Source: Nissolia schottii (taxonomy: Eukaryota; Streptophyta; Magnoliopsida; Fabales; Fabaceae). From it: 64,000 bases of DNA. Positions within the stretch are counted from its first letter, which is position 1. Each line of letters starts with the position of its first letter. Under the pieces are notes generated by a model, which made no database searches, was not told the DNA's origin, and was given only the letters and a program-made list of their open reading frames with translations. The translations under genes were made by a program, and so were the position numbers. Below, piece by piece: positions 43,501 to 59,256 of this stretch. The stretch lies in NCBI GenBank assembly GCA_003254905.1, contig QANU01087068.1:169721-233720 (forward strand), read 5' to 3'.

Positions 43501-44407
43501 GCTGAAGAGTGTGATCTATCACTTAAGAGGAAATAGAGAATTTCCTCGGCTAAGAATTGGTTAGTAGTTTTGCTGCAAATTGTTTATTCTTTCCCTACTT
43601 TAAAAAAAAAAAAAAGTATTACTATAATTATTATCTTGTATTTGTTTATTGTTAGGGATTGGGAAGCCTCCTGGGCAAATGGACCCTAAAGCTTTCTTGC
43701 TTCAAAAATTTAATGTAACAGCTAGACAACGGGTAAGTTCTGGTTTACTGTTAAATGCAGTTTTGGTTCCTCTACTGTAATAGACTTTTCAATTCTTGAT
43801 TCCCGTCAAAGTGAGATAATGTTTCTCCTCAAATTTTCAACTAAGTGCAATTTAGTTGATGTGGTGCAAATATAATTGGAAAATGTTGTTGTTGTTCCAA
43901 AAAAGGAGGTGATGTGGCTCCACTACAACTCTGATAGTGCATCATAAAAAAAAACGTGCCAACTAATCATCTTTATTCTTTTGTCTGCATCTGGATGGCT
44001 CTTCAATGATTGGATATAATTGTACTTATTTGAAAGGAAAAAAAAAAAAACTTACTGGCAAAATAGTTACAGTGGGAGCCAGTTATTAATATAGCATGCA
44101 GTATGTGTATGGCACTACCATGAGGGACACCATGCCACTTTAGTGTAGCAGCTTTAATGTGACGAGCTTGTGGCAACTGGCAAGTGCTATTTGCACTTTT
44201 GTTTCCCAATCACGCTAAATACTCTCTTTTCTTTTTCCTTTTTATTTTTTTGGTCTTGTTTTTACCGTTGGTCAGATTGATGAGGCTTTGCAAGAGGGAG
44301 TTGATGCACTGAAGCTCCTTTTATCAGAAGGTTTGGATGAGAGTGCAAAAAGGTTCAACAAAGAGCAAAAGTATAAGCACTTGAGAGTGCAGACATTACC
44401 AGTTTGA
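40566..44407 (+). CDS. PTH: Peptidyl-tRNA hydrolase, mitochondrial type, 8 exons, 219 aa
   Basis: Exons are 40566-40679, 40781-40865, 40942-41009, 42174-42224, 42324-42397, 43501-43559, 43656-43732 and 44276-44407, totalling 660 bp with the TGA. The protein frees tRNA from prematurely released peptidyl-tRNA. The N-terminus [15 protein letters not shown] is basic and Ser-rich, fitting a mitochondrial targeting peptide. Catalytic positions are present: Asn27 in VGLGNPG, His37 in GTRHN, Asn84 in TYMNLSG and Asp109 in FHDDMNLP (E. coli Asn10, His20, Asn68, Asp93). The position of E. coli Asn114 is Lys130 ([11 protein letters not shown]), which is unexpected. The C-terminal [21 protein letters not shown] is typical. 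Gene order with importin matches Arabidopsis. The model is complete with consistent phases. Confidence 0.94.
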
Positions 44408-44748
44408 TAGGATTCCCATGATGGCAAGTTGCATTATAAGTATATGACTTGTTCTTGGCTTTTTAGGTTGCCTTAGCTTGCCTGTGTACTTCGTATTTGT
44501 AGAACTTAGTAAGAAACGATGAGAAAATGGCTGAATTCGGTAGTATCAGTAACTTGCTTATGCTTAAATTTTTCTTTGGCATAGGAACTATTTATGTCCT
44601 TTTGGGCCAGTAGTGTGTAGTAAAAATACTATTTGTACATTTAAAAAGATTGACATGTGTATACCCTTGGAGAAACAAACATTATAAAATTTTAAAATAA
44701 ACATTACAAAACAGAACAAAAATGTCATCGAGCATTTATATATGTACA

Positions 44749-44900
44749 CGTGAGGGAGAGTATTAACTCAACTCGATAACTATCAAAGTTGTTGAGTTGT
44801 TGGAAAGTTAGTTAAAGGTGGTTAGGATTAGTTATAGATTGGTTAGGAATTAGTTAGATATGTGACTAATTATATTAAACACATGCTTTGATCTCAAGTG
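44749..44900 (+). repeat. Truncated 5' LTR of the Copia element
   Basis: It aligns with the first half of the 3' LTR (shared GTTAGTTAAAGGTGGTTAGG and TTAGTTAG, then GACTAATTATATTAAACACA) and then stops abruptly at about 44900. A deletion has removed the rest of the LTR and the adjoining leader. Confidence 0.85.
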
Positions 44901-45067
44901 GGAAAAATTACTCCAGAATTCAATTTTTGGAGGAAGCAAGATAAGCTTCTCATGTCATGGTTGCTTTCATCAATGTCAACCCCATTTGCAACAAGAATGG
45001 TTGGCTGCACATTTTCTTATCAAGTATGGGATCACATTGATTAGTATTTCGCATCACAATCAAGCAA

Positions 45068-48000
45068 TTGAAGATTCAGTTAAAGGCCATGAAAAAGAAA
45101 AGCTTAGCATCAGATTACTTGCTTCAATTCAAGAAAACCATTAACACACTTTCGGCAGTTGGATCCCCAATTTCAACTGAAGAACACATTGAGGTAATTC
45201 TTGATGGTTTACCAAGAGAATATCGAACGTCTATCACTTCAATTGTATCTTGTTCAGATCCTTATTTTGTTACTGAGATTGAAGCATTATTAATGGCTGA
45301 GGAGCAATGAATTGAGCAATATGAAAAAGAGATATAGGCTCAGTTAGTTAGTGCAAATCTTGCACAATCACATTATAATAATCACATATCAGAGTTGCGG
45401 GATCAAAATTATAATTCCAAAGCTTAGGGCAATGTTGGTAGGTCAAATGGATGAGGTTTTAGAGGCCGTGGAAGAGGATTTAGAGGTGGACGAACACACT
45501 GGGACTCAAATTCTAGACCTCAATGTCAAGTTTGTGGAAAGTTCAGGCATGAAGCCTGGAAATATCATCATCGCTCTAATCAAATTTTCAAGGTCCATAT
45601 CATGCTGCAAATGCTCAAGTTCCTCCACCCTTAGCTACCTTTCATAATCCACAAGCTCACTATCACACTTCAATGGTGTTGAATGCTCTGGCTTCATCAC
45701 AAATGTCAGCAGTTAGCTCAGTAGCACGCAATGCTTGGTATCCTAAATCAGGTGCTTCTCACCACTTGACAGTTGATTTCAATAATCTGCCCACTGGATA
45801 TGACTATGGTGGAGTGGACAGAGTTCAAGTAGGCAATGGTCAAGGTATGACTATTTACAAAGTTGGCCATTCATTATTGCATGCACTTAACACTCATACT
45901 ACATTCAAATTAAATCATATGCTACGTGTGCCTGGCATGACAAAGAATCTAGTTAGTGTGTCAAAGTTTGCTCTTGATAATCAAGTATTTTTCGAAGTCC
46001 ATCCTAACAAGTGTCTTGTTAAATCACAGGCCACTAAGGAAACTCTGCTTCAGGGCTCTCTTAGAAATGGCTTGTATGCCTTTGACAACATTGTTGTACC
46101 TACACCATCTACTGTCTCTGATTCCACGTCTGCCTTTTTTGCTCATTCAAATTAGTTTATAGACAATTTTCAATTGTGGCACCATAGGCTGGGTCATCCT
46201 GTTTCTTTAATTGTCTAAAATGTACTCAAATCATGTAATATACCTTGTGATTCATCAAATAAATTTTGTTTGTCACTCTTGTTGTTTGGGAAAAATTCAC
46301 AAAGTGTGATTCCTTAATTCTGTTACTTGTTACAATGAGTCACTCCAACTTATTTTTTCATATGTACAAGGGCCAGCACCTATTACATCCTTTTCTAGTT
46401 TCAAATATTATGTTGTGTTTATTGATGCATTCTCAAAGTTTTGTTGGATCTATCTTCTGCATGACAAGCCTAAGGTGTTCTCATGTTTTGTAAAATTCAA
46501 AACAATGATTGAGTTGCAAACTGGGAAGAGAATTAAGCCATTACAAACTAATAATGGGGGAGCCTATGTCTCAAATTTGTTTGCCAAAAATCTCACTGAT
46601 CATGGCATTGTCCATAGACTAAATTGCCCTCATACACATGAGCAAAATGACACAACAGAAAGAAAGCATAGACATGTCACAGAAATTGGTTTAACTACGC
46701 TAGCTCAAGATCATTTGCCTTTACATCACTGGGATGATGCATTTCTCACAACAGCAGACCTCATAAATAGATTGCCAACCAGAACCCTGAAAAATTCCAC
46801 CCCATTGCTGGTCATGTTCAATTAGCAGCCTGATTACAAAGAACTAAGAGTGTTTGGTTGCCTTTGTTTCCCTTATTTCAGACCATACTCTTCTCACAAA
46901 TTTGCTCTAAAATCAAAATTGTATATTCCTTGGCTATACTTCAAATCACAAGAGCTACAAATGTATGACTCCTGATGGAAAACTCTATATCTAGACATGT
47001 GCTTTTTGATGAATCTTTTTTTTCCTGCTAGTGCATCTTAGCCTTCAGTGATTTCTTTCCCTTCCAAACCTTAGCCTCAACCTCAACACACCATGCCTAT
47101 TATTCCTATTTATGCTCCTCAGCACAAGACATTATCAAATTCCCAGGCTAGGGGTGATTTTGCTCTTTTCCCATTACAATTAGCAAAAAAGTAGTTCTCA
47201 AGACTCAAGAGGTAATGCAGCCTTCAATTCCTCTAGACACTACTCCCATACAGGAAATTTCACTCTCAACAGCAGATCCATCAATGCCAACTATAGATAA
47301 CCAACAGATTGCAAGGCCTTCTTAATCTTATATGATACATAATACTCATCCTATGCAAACAAGAGGGAAATCAAGAATTAGCAAACCAAAAACCTATGTT
47401 GCTATGCTTAAGAAACCTGTGCAAGATCTTACAAAATCAGAACCAACCTCCACCAAGCAAGCACTTCAAAGCCCTTACTGATTTAAGGCTATGCAAGGTC
47501 AAAAGAAATCCTGATAGAACAATGCAGAAGTATAAGGCCATATTGGTTGCAAAGGGTTTCCATCAAAGAGAGGGCTTTGACTATTCAAAATCCTTTAGTC
47601 TTGTGGTTAAGCCTTCTATTGTTAGGCTTATTCTCTACATAGTTGTCTTAAGAAGCTGGCCCATTAGACAATGTGATTTCAACAATGCTTTTCTCAATGG
47701 AGACTTGAGTGAACAGGTTTATATGGTTCAGCCTGAAGGGTTTGCATCACAAAATGTACAGGAAGTTTGCAAATTATAGAAAGCACTCTATGGCCTGAAA
47801 TAAGCTCCAAGAGCTTAGTTTGACAAACTAAGCAACACCTTGGGGAAACTTGGGTTCAAAAGTACTAGATGTGACTCATCTATGTTTCTTCTCTGCACAC
47901 CCTCAGCAACTACATACATTATGATACATGTAGATAATATTATCATCATTGGGAGCAATGTTGTTGTCATCACTTAACTCATATCTGACCTGTACAACAG

Positions 48001-48972
48001 CTTTGCTCTAAAGGACATGGGAAGATTGCACTATTTTCTTGGTATTGAAGCTAAGTTCATTGAGGCAGGCTCCTTGCACCTCAGTCAGTCCACATACATA
48101 AAAGATCTCCTTCAAAAGGCATCCATGAATGAAGTTAAACCAATGCATACACCCATGGTCAGCTCTCTTAAACGGATTGCAGCTGGTGGTTCCTCTTATG
48201 ACAATCCTACCTTTTATCACTTAGTTGTTAGAGGCCTTCAGTATGCAACTATTACAAGACCGAAAATTGCCTTTGCAGTAAATAAGGTTTCTCAAATCAT
48301 GCATAATCCAACAGATGAGCATTGGAAAATAGTTAAGAGGATTCTCCGCTACCTCAGTAGAACAGTGCAGCATGGGTTAGTACTAAATCATTGCTCAGAT
48401 TTCAGGTTATATAGATTCTGTGACTTAGACTGGGGAGCAGATCTCAATGATCGCAAGCCTACCAATGGTATCTGTGTATATCTTGGCAACAATCTCATAC
48501 CCTGGTCCTCCAAAAAGCAATGTGTAGTGTCATGCTCAAGTACTGAAGCTAAATTCTACAGCTTAGCAACAATTATAGCAGAAGTTACTTGGCTGCAAAC
48601 CCTGTTCTCAAAACTACAAATTCATTTTCACACTATTACTGCAATATATTGTGACAATCAAGGAGTAGTCCTGCTCACGGCCAATCTAGTTCTTCATAAT
48701 CGAACCAAACACTTTGAGTTTGACCTCTTCTTTGTGAGGAACACTTCTTTGTGAGGGACACAGTAATTCAGAAAAAGATGGTAGTTCAGCATGTTGCAAC
48801 AACAGATCAAGTAGCTAATACATTCACTAAGCCGCTCTCTGTTGCCTCGTTACTAAAATTTAGAATCAAGCTCAATGTGCTTGATTCAACCCCCTTGAGC
48901 TTGAGGGAGAGGGGCGTAATGGAGAGTATCAACTCAGCTCAACTCACAGTTATTGAGTTGTTAAGAAGTTAG
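45068..48972 (+). pseudogene. Broken Copia gag-pol coding region
   Basis: Recognisable parts in order are: gag UBN2-like region (45068-45310), a CCHC-like zinc knuckle (about 45530-45580, after an RGRGRGFRGG-type linker), protease and pre-integrase (45673-46155), integrase core (about 46415-46825), reverse transcriptase (47396 to about 48000) and its end plus RNase H (48017-48754, ending in the TKHFEFD region). In-frame stops lie at 45308, 45335, 45425, 45452, 47777, 47801 and 47816, with several frame changes. The protease motif has Lys in place of the catalytic Asp (WYPKSGAS). In the integrase the usual DN of the second acidic motif reads NN (LQTNNGG). No functional product is expected. Confidence 0.9.
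48901..48914 (+). other. Polypurine tract of the Copia element
   Basis: A purine-rich stretch, TTGAGGGAGAGGGG, directly precedes the 3' LTR. This is the expected site of plus-strand priming. Confidence 0.7.
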
Positions 48973-49194
48973 TTAAAGGTGGTTAGGATTAGTTTATGGG
49001 TTAGTTAGGAATTAGTTAGACATGCGACTAATTATATTAAACACATGGTGTAATATCAAGTGATATAAATATCACTCTATAAACTGAAAGTGTAGGGATC
49101 AATTCATTCTCATTTTCTCTCAATCTCTCATTTTCTCAACTTCTCTATACTCTCTGCTTTTCACTCATTCTCCCTCAAGGTCTGATACCTTTCA
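48915..49194 (+). repeat. 3' LTR of the Copia element
   Basis: 280 bp from CGTAATGGAGAGTATC to GATACCTTTCA, directly followed by the target duplication GTACA. It contains a TGATATAAATATCAC stretch (about 49058), probably the TATA region, and a C/T-rich end. Confidence 0.85.
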
Positions 49195-49589
49195 GTACAG
49201 ATATACTTGTGTTTAATATTTGCTTGTTTATGTGTTCGATAATAATTGTTTTTATGTTTTGTGTGCTTGAATACGTATATTTAATATTGTTCGTTTATGT
49301 GTTTAATAATGTTTGTTTCTTTATTTTGTAATGTTTATTTCTTTGAATGGTGTACACATGGTGTCAATTTTTGTGGTGTATAAATAGCGAGAAATAGCAT
49401 GGTTGTAGCCTGTAGATAGTTCTACATCCAGTCAACAATATATCTAAAAGTAAAAAATGATGACTAAAAATGTACAAAATGAACCGTGCATAATATAAAT
49501 TAACTTTTGGCTATCGAATCTTTCAAAACTTAAAATTGAACTTCCCATATAAAATCAAATTCAAGATAACAAAGCTTTAAAGTAAACCG

Positions 49590-49880
49590 AGTTTTAATTG
49601 GTTCACCTTCATCCAGCTGCCTCAATTATATCCCGTATCCGTGAACTTCTATCAAGGAATTGGGTGCTGCGTCTTCAACATGTTTTTAGGGAATCTAACC
49701 GAGTTGCTGATTGTCTTGCCCATCAGAGTCATAACCTTGATAATTTTGAGATCGCAATATTTGATGAGGCGCCGGCGGCTACTCGCCCGCTTTTGTTGAA
49801 TGATCTGATTCAGATCACGTGGCCTTGTGGAGGCTAGTTTTTTCCTTTCTTTTGGGCGTTAGCCCCTTTGTCTACCAAAA
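49590..49880 (+). pseudogene. Second LINE 3'-end fragment with RNase H-like domain
   Basis: The translation of 49598-49837 has LQHVFRESNRVADCLAHQSH, the last conserved block of the RNase H-like domain of plant LINE polyproteins. It is followed by an open stretch to TGG-CCT-TGT-GGA-GGC-TAG and a trailing TTTTCCTTTCTTTTGGGCG region typical of LINE 3' ends. Everything upstream of the domain is missing. It lies just downstream of the Copia insertion on the same strand. Confidence 0.7.
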
Positions 49881-53403
<3,523 letters not shown>

Positions 53404-53830
53404 ACAATAAATAATATAAAATCATTCAATTACTTCTACTCATCAATTTAAACTTTTGGGAATAATGGTTATTGAGATGATATTTTGATGCTTGCCAACT
53501 CCATTTCAAACAAATTAACTTATCCATGCTGCAAGCCAAAAAAGCTATTATGTGAGGTGTGTAAAAACGCATATCAAATCATTCAATTGTCTCTACCCAT
53601 CGACTTAAACTATTGGGAGAAATGATTCTTAAGGTGGTGTCAAAACTACTATGATCAAGAGGTCAAGGGTTTGATCTTTCACGACCTCCCATTTAAACAA
53701 TTATTCACGCTACAAGCTAAAAAAACTATTCCGTGAAAGGATATATAGAGATATATAATATAAAATCATTAAAATTATTTTCTCTCATCAACTTCAGCTT
53801 TCAGAAGAAATAATTTTAAGAGACCAAAAA
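53404..53830. repeat. Three degenerate repeat units of about 165-185 bp
   Basis: Units begin with AAATCATTCAATT-type sequence followed by CTC..CATC.A.TTAAACTTTTGGGA.AAATG.TT at about 53408, 53573 and 53757. The middle unit carries GAGGTCAAGGGTTTGATCTT, similar to the RNA polymerase III B-box-like stretch seen in many tRNA-related plant repeats. This could be the remains of a SINE or an LTR family. Confidence 0.45.
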
Positions 53831-56438
53831 AGATTAAAAGATAATATTATTATCAAGTGTTATTCATAAAAATTATTAAGAGAATAATTAAGTTAAAAAG
53901 TTAAAATATTTTAACGTTTATTTTTATCATTAATTAATTTTTTATATATTTTTTAAGCATTATAAATTAAAATTAATGACGGATAATGTTGTTAGAGTAT
54001 GCAAAATGTTCTCAAAGTTTTTAAGTGCATATAATTACAACATGCATGATATCATTAAGTTAAGCAATAATTCTTTTGCTCTTAATTATTTTTATTGCTG
54101 GTGCATATTCCTAATTCCTGACCACACACACAAATTTAATTATATAGACTTATATATACTAGTAGTAGTTAGTACGTACCATTGCAACTTGCAAGTAGTA
54201 GCAAACAAGTGGCGTCACCCATTGACTTCTATATGTCAATCACTCATGGCAAACAACTTAATATTCCCTCACACAAAATTAGTGTGCCATGTTCTCAAAT
54301 AATTATTTACTTTTCGTTTTGTAAAAAAAAAATTGATTATTTATAAGTTAAAAAATTTAAAATTATTTTTATTAATTTTTTTCCATTGTTCTATATCTTT
54401 TTTATTATTTTTATTAAATAATAATATATTAAAAAGAAAAAATTAATGTTATAAATTATTTGAGAATTATGGAATACCATTTAATTTGGTGATTGACCTT
54501 AAATTCTTGCATTGAACATTTGTCAACTCTACTTAAACCCAAAAATTAAAAATTAAAAATAAAAATTGGGCAGTTCAATTATACGTGTATATCTATGCAT
54601 CGCTATAAATAAGCGTCACTCTCATAGTGATCCAGATCTGTCTTGCTGTATACGTGTATATAGACAGAGATCAAGTCAACACACATGCACTACATATCTC
54701 AAGTGTAACTACCTTCGTGGATACTTCCTCATTCATATTACAAAGCTTTGATTCTAATTTCAATTTCAATAGTATATTTCCTTGTAAAAGTGCCAAACAC
54801 ACATAAAAGACTAAGTCACCGACTTGTCTCGCAAGTATCATGGACCGACCCATCCACATAGATATGGTTTGGGGGGCAGTGGCAGACCAAAAGAAAAATA
54901 TAAGAGGTAAAAAAGAACAAATCAAAAGGAGAAGATAAGAATTAATTGGAGGTGGATATGTTTGTTGATTAAGGCAAGAACTTTGTAAATGGATTTTTCG
55001 TTGAAATTATGTCATTGGAATATATATATGTGTGTGGGTGCAAAATTTCAACCCTACATGGAAGCTTAATTGATTCATCCCTAATTAAATACACGTCAAT
55101 AAAAGGGTCGAATATTTAATGTAGGTTGAATTCTTGTATAATGGTTCAATAGATATTCCAATTAAGCTAAGTTGCTAGGTTGGTCAACAAAATTAATATG
55201 CTCAACAAGTTAAAATAGTACTGCATCACCGTTTGGTCAAAAAGAGAAAAAAAAATAAACCAAAAAACAAAAATAGACTTCATATTTGGGTCTAGAGAAA
55301 GGGGATTTTTATAATTTTATATTACTGCTGAGTTGCTAAGTTGTGCACTTTTTGAACGTAAGAGTTGACAAATTGACCCAAAAATTTCTTGCTTGACAAG
55401 CTGTTTGCACGAAAGGAGCATGGATCACTTCTCAAAGTTTGCTTGACAAGTCAGTCACCAATTAAACCAAAAGCAGATCTGGTGGGCCATTTACTTATTT
55501 CTATGCTCTCAGCTACATTAATTGTTAGAACAATTGGGTTATTAGTGCATAAAAAAAAGCTTAGACACTTTATCTTTCTTTTTTTCACAATGCATCATGA
55601 GTTCTACCAATGCAATTGTAAAGTAATATTTGTAGCTGCCCTATCATAGTATATATGTCCAAATTTTATCTAAAATTTTAAAATATTTATTTAACTCATT
55701 TTAAGATAGTGTAAATAGTTTTTTTAAAACAATATTCTTAATTTAATTATAATTACGGATTTTTCTTTCAAGTAAGAGTAGTTTAGTAGATTAGGGATTA
55801 ACTTCTCTATGATTCTATCATTTCGAACTTGTCATATATTTTTTTTATCACTTTTTAATAATTAAATTCTCTTTCATAATCATATTCACCCTAACACCCT
55901 ATCGCTCATATATTAGAATCTTTTGTCCAATTTCATAAGAAATTGTCATGGGTAAATATTATGGATAATTTAAAATATATAGTTGGTTTTAGAAAAATCG
56001 TGAGTGGCATCATAATTATGCCATGTAAAAAAATTCATTAAGTGGGTGAGATGAAACTAAAAAGTTGGACAAAGAATTTTAATGTCACCTTCAATAATTT
56101 TCCCTTTATCACACATATTCACTTCCACAACCACTCTATTACTTGCTATCGCCATTGTCCATATATCCACCACCACTATCACCACAAATAAACCATTCCG
56201 ATTACTGTCGCCACCATTCACTATCATTACCACCAACCGAACTTTCACCTCACACACATGTCACTCTTTTATTCACTTTATAAAATATTTTTAAAAATAT
56301 AATTTTTTTTATATTCTTAACACATGCCATCATCATCCGACAATTCTAGAATATTTTTATCAGTATTCTTTCCTATTATTATGTTGCATCATCATATATT
56401 TTAATATAAAGTTGTGACATTTATGCTTGTTCATGAGT
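53831..56438. other. AT-rich intergenic sequence
   Basis: Short open stretches (for example 54566-54751 and 55389-55649) do not resemble known proteins. No transposon ends were recognised. The stretch 56087-56290 is low-complexity ACC/ATC-rich sequence. Confidence 0.4.
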
Positions 56439-57405
56439 AATTCGTATAGAAAACGAAGTTACCTGAACATGAGTAAAGGGTGAGGAGGGCGCCTTGACGG
56501 AAGCTCGGATGCTTGGACGAAAGCTCCAAGTAGGTTCCTCTTGGAGAGAGTGTGGCGGTAGAGTGTACCTACAAAGATACTTCGACGCTCAAGTAAGCAC
56601 AACTGTTAGATGAATTCTCTAGAAAGGGAATCAGTGATACCTGGTGACCTGAAGTCATGTGCTTTTATGGATGAGCTAGAATGCTAAGATAGAGATAAAG
56701 TGAGGGGAGTTCGCCTAACCGCTCCCCAACTTATCTAAGAGTTAGTTGCAGATTGGAGGAGGAGAAGTCACAACTATCTCCTTTTAGTTTTGTTGGGCCA
56801 GACCGGATCCGGAGTCTTGGACTAGCACCTTCTCCTCCTCTAGGCATCGTGAAGCTCTCTCCTTAGGGCCGATGTGACCAAGTGGGGAGAGTCTCTTCTA
56901 CTTCCACTTCTTTTTCCCATTCTCCCCCACTATAACGAGCTTGTGTTGAGACAATATTACGGGCTAAAAATAGGGGGTCTAAGGAGCTCCAACTCTCTAA
57001 GGAGGGAGAGAAGCTCACATTCCCTAAAAGGCTTAAAGAGCACCAGCCCACTAAGGAATAGAAGAGACTTTCTCCACTTGGTCACATCGGCCCAAAGGAT
57101 AGAGCTTCACGACGCCTAGAGGAAGAAAAGGTTGCAAGCCCAAGACTCCGGGTTCGGTCCCTCCCAACAAAACTAAAAGGAGATAGTTGCGACTTCTCCT
57201 CCTCCAATCCACAACTAACTCCTAGACAAACGGGAGAAAAAGATAAGTTAGGAAGCGGTTTGGCAAACTCCCCTTACTTTATCTCTATCTTAGCATGCTA
57301 GCGGTATCACTGATTTGGAGCTTTCGTCCAAGCATCCAAACTTCCATCAAGGCGCCCTCCTCACCTTTTACTCGTGTTCTAGTAACTTCGTTCCCTATAC
57401 GAATT
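56439..57405. mobile_element. Long inverted-repeat (foldback) element, 967 bp
   Basis: The left arm begins AATTCGTATAGAAAACGAAG and the right arm, reverse-complemented, begins AATTCGTATAGGGAACGAAG. The arms stay highly similar to GGGCCGATGTGACCAAGTGG near 56865-56890 and 57070-57095, then diverge into a central spacer of about 160 bp. The left arm (to about 56902) is some 120 bp longer than the right (57062-57405) because it holds an extra segment at about 56535-56630. It is GC-richer than its surroundings. No protein is encoded. The element type is not identified. Confidence 0.85.
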
Positions 57406-58641
57406 ATCAATGTAAAGTTATAACTTTTGAAGAATATTGTAGCCTATTTCCACTTCATTGGTAAAAAGGAGAAAAAAAAAAGACAAAATTGGCTTGCGCA
57501 AATTATACCTACATGTGATAATATAAAGTCACGACTTTAGATGTGCAGAGTCTATGTCGTTAACAAGTAGCATTTGGTTTAACCGTTTAAACAAATGAAC
57601 CAACTATAAGAGTAAATTAAATGGTTATAATAAATCATCAAAATATCCTCCTAAGTCCTAACTAACTAGTTTTGTCACAACTTCTTTCCCCTTCCAAAAA
57701 GATGCCAGCTCCTAATCAATCCTCTTAAGCTAGTTTAATTTAATTACAATTGATTTGAAGTTAACACTTAACACGTTAGCATTTGCATCACCTCATATTT
57801 GTAGATTAATAATATTTTCAGTGCCAATAATGTTGAACAAGAGGAACCTATCCACGCGCCGACGCTGCTAACCTGAACCGATTGGGAATGGACTTCTGAA
57901 CCTTTCACTCTGAGCTGTTCTTTTTGTCCTTCTCTATACACTTCTTTTTTCTTGGTGAAAGAAGTTATCATTACTATAAAGTTATGGGACCAAAATTTAA
58001 ATCTGCAAGTTTTCAACTAAAGTTTTTTGTTGGGAGGACATGGACTTTGCAAAATTCACAACTGCAAAATCTTAAATTAATTAAATATATAATTTAAAAT
58101 CACATTGAGATAGTTTGTGGTGGGTGTGGCTGATTCTAGTTGAGACATGAGAGTGAGAGTAAATAACTTTGTCGTTTTCTGAACCGGCTTCAACCGGACA
58201 TGCCTTTGAACTTAATTAACGTCATTTGTCCAGTTCCCACCACCTCCAGAGACGAAAAAAGGCTAGGTTTCTTAATTTATTTTTTATTTTATTTATTTTA
58301 TATATACATTATCATTATCATCATCATTATCATCATTATTAAATGAAGACGGTACCTATATATTACATTTACTGTTGGCCTTATAACTCTTCATAATAAT
58401 ATGCTTATAATTAGATTTTATTTGGCTCTACAATATTATCATAATAAAACTTACAGAGCGCACACCTTTTATTTTTTATATTTTGTAAGTCCTCGATACA
58501 AAATTTTAAATATTTTCAATCAGTTTAAAAATTTTTATTAACAACTAAACAAATATTTTTCGTAAATATTAATTTGATAACTTATTGTTAATAGTAGTAA
58601 CTCATAAAAATAGTTTATCTATATATTAATCTCTCTTTTTA
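57406..58641. other. AT-rich intergenic sequence
   Basis: No gene recognised. It contains an ATC/ATT trinucleotide-rich tract at 58305-58340. Confidence 0.4.
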
Positions 58642-59035
58642 TTAAGGTGGTTTTTCACATATATGGTAAATACCCTCTTTTATTAAAAATTTTATTTTTA
58701 ATAATTTTTAAAATTAAATTCATTAAATTTTATTATCATTTCATGATCTAATAAGACATATTGATATGTCATATAATCTAATATGATAAATTAATACTTT
58801 GCAATACAATAGTGGTAGAGAGATGTATCATAAACTCAAATGATCCGCAAATCTCTAAACCTATCATAAGTTAATTATTTCAATGATTAGACTAATTAAA
58901 AATTTATTAAGATCATATATAGAACATAAAATGATGTCAAAATTTGATGAATTTAATTCTAAAAATTATTGAAAATATAATAATTTAGTAGAAGATAATA
59001 TTTACCTCACGAGTCACGTGAGAACCCACCACTTA
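58642..59035. mobile_element. MITE-like element of the same family as 8038-8210
   Basis: The outer ends (TTAAGGTGGTTTTTCAC and, reverse-complemented, TTAAGTGGTGGGTTCTCAC) and a longer inner block of about 55 bp (AATAATTTTTAAAATTAAATTC against AATAATTTTTAGAATTAAATTC) are inverted copies. The inner block is also the arm of the element at 8038. It is AT-rich and non-coding. Confidence 0.6.
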
Positions 59036-59256
59036 ACCTATTTCTTAAACACACACACTCTGTGTGTGTGTATATAATTTTTTAATATTTGTATTACATT
59101 ATATTTTAAGAATTTGATCAATTAATTTCAATATTTAAAATTCATTAAATATTAAGTTTACAAATAAATTGATTAATAGTTTATATGCACACATTCCAAT
59201 ACTCCATCAAATTCAAGGTGTGACGACCCTTAGAAAAGAAAAAAAAGGGGGGGATG

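Larger units (their letters stand above)
44749..49194 (+). mobile_element. Degenerate Ty1/Copia LTR retrotransposon
   Basis: The order gag - protease - integrase - reverse transcriptase - RNase H marks the Copia group. The element is flanked by GTACA at 44744-44748 and 49195-49199, a 5-bp target duplication. The 3' LTR (48915-49194, 280 bp) is complete. The 5' LTR (44749-44900) has lost its second half together with the primer-binding site and the start of gag. Many stops and frame breaks make it non-functional. Confidence 0.9.
44629..49387. mobile_element. Inverted-repeat element interrupted by the Copia insertion
   Basis: The left arm from 44629 (CTATTTGTACAT, then ATTGACATGTGTATACCC, then AAACAAACATTATAAAAT) matches the reverse complement of the sequence ending at 49387 (CTATTTATACACC, then ATTGACACCATGTGTACACC, then AAATAAACATTACAAAAT). 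The match runs over about 80 bp with small gaps. Removing the Copia element leaves a small element of about 300 bp. This is therefore probably an older MITE-like element into which the retrotransposon inserted. Confidence 0.6.

Noticed and set aside
55389..55649. Open frame of 86 residues with mixed composition
   Set aside because: It looks slightly protein-like, but I recognise no domain and see no flanking exon signals; kept out as unsupported.
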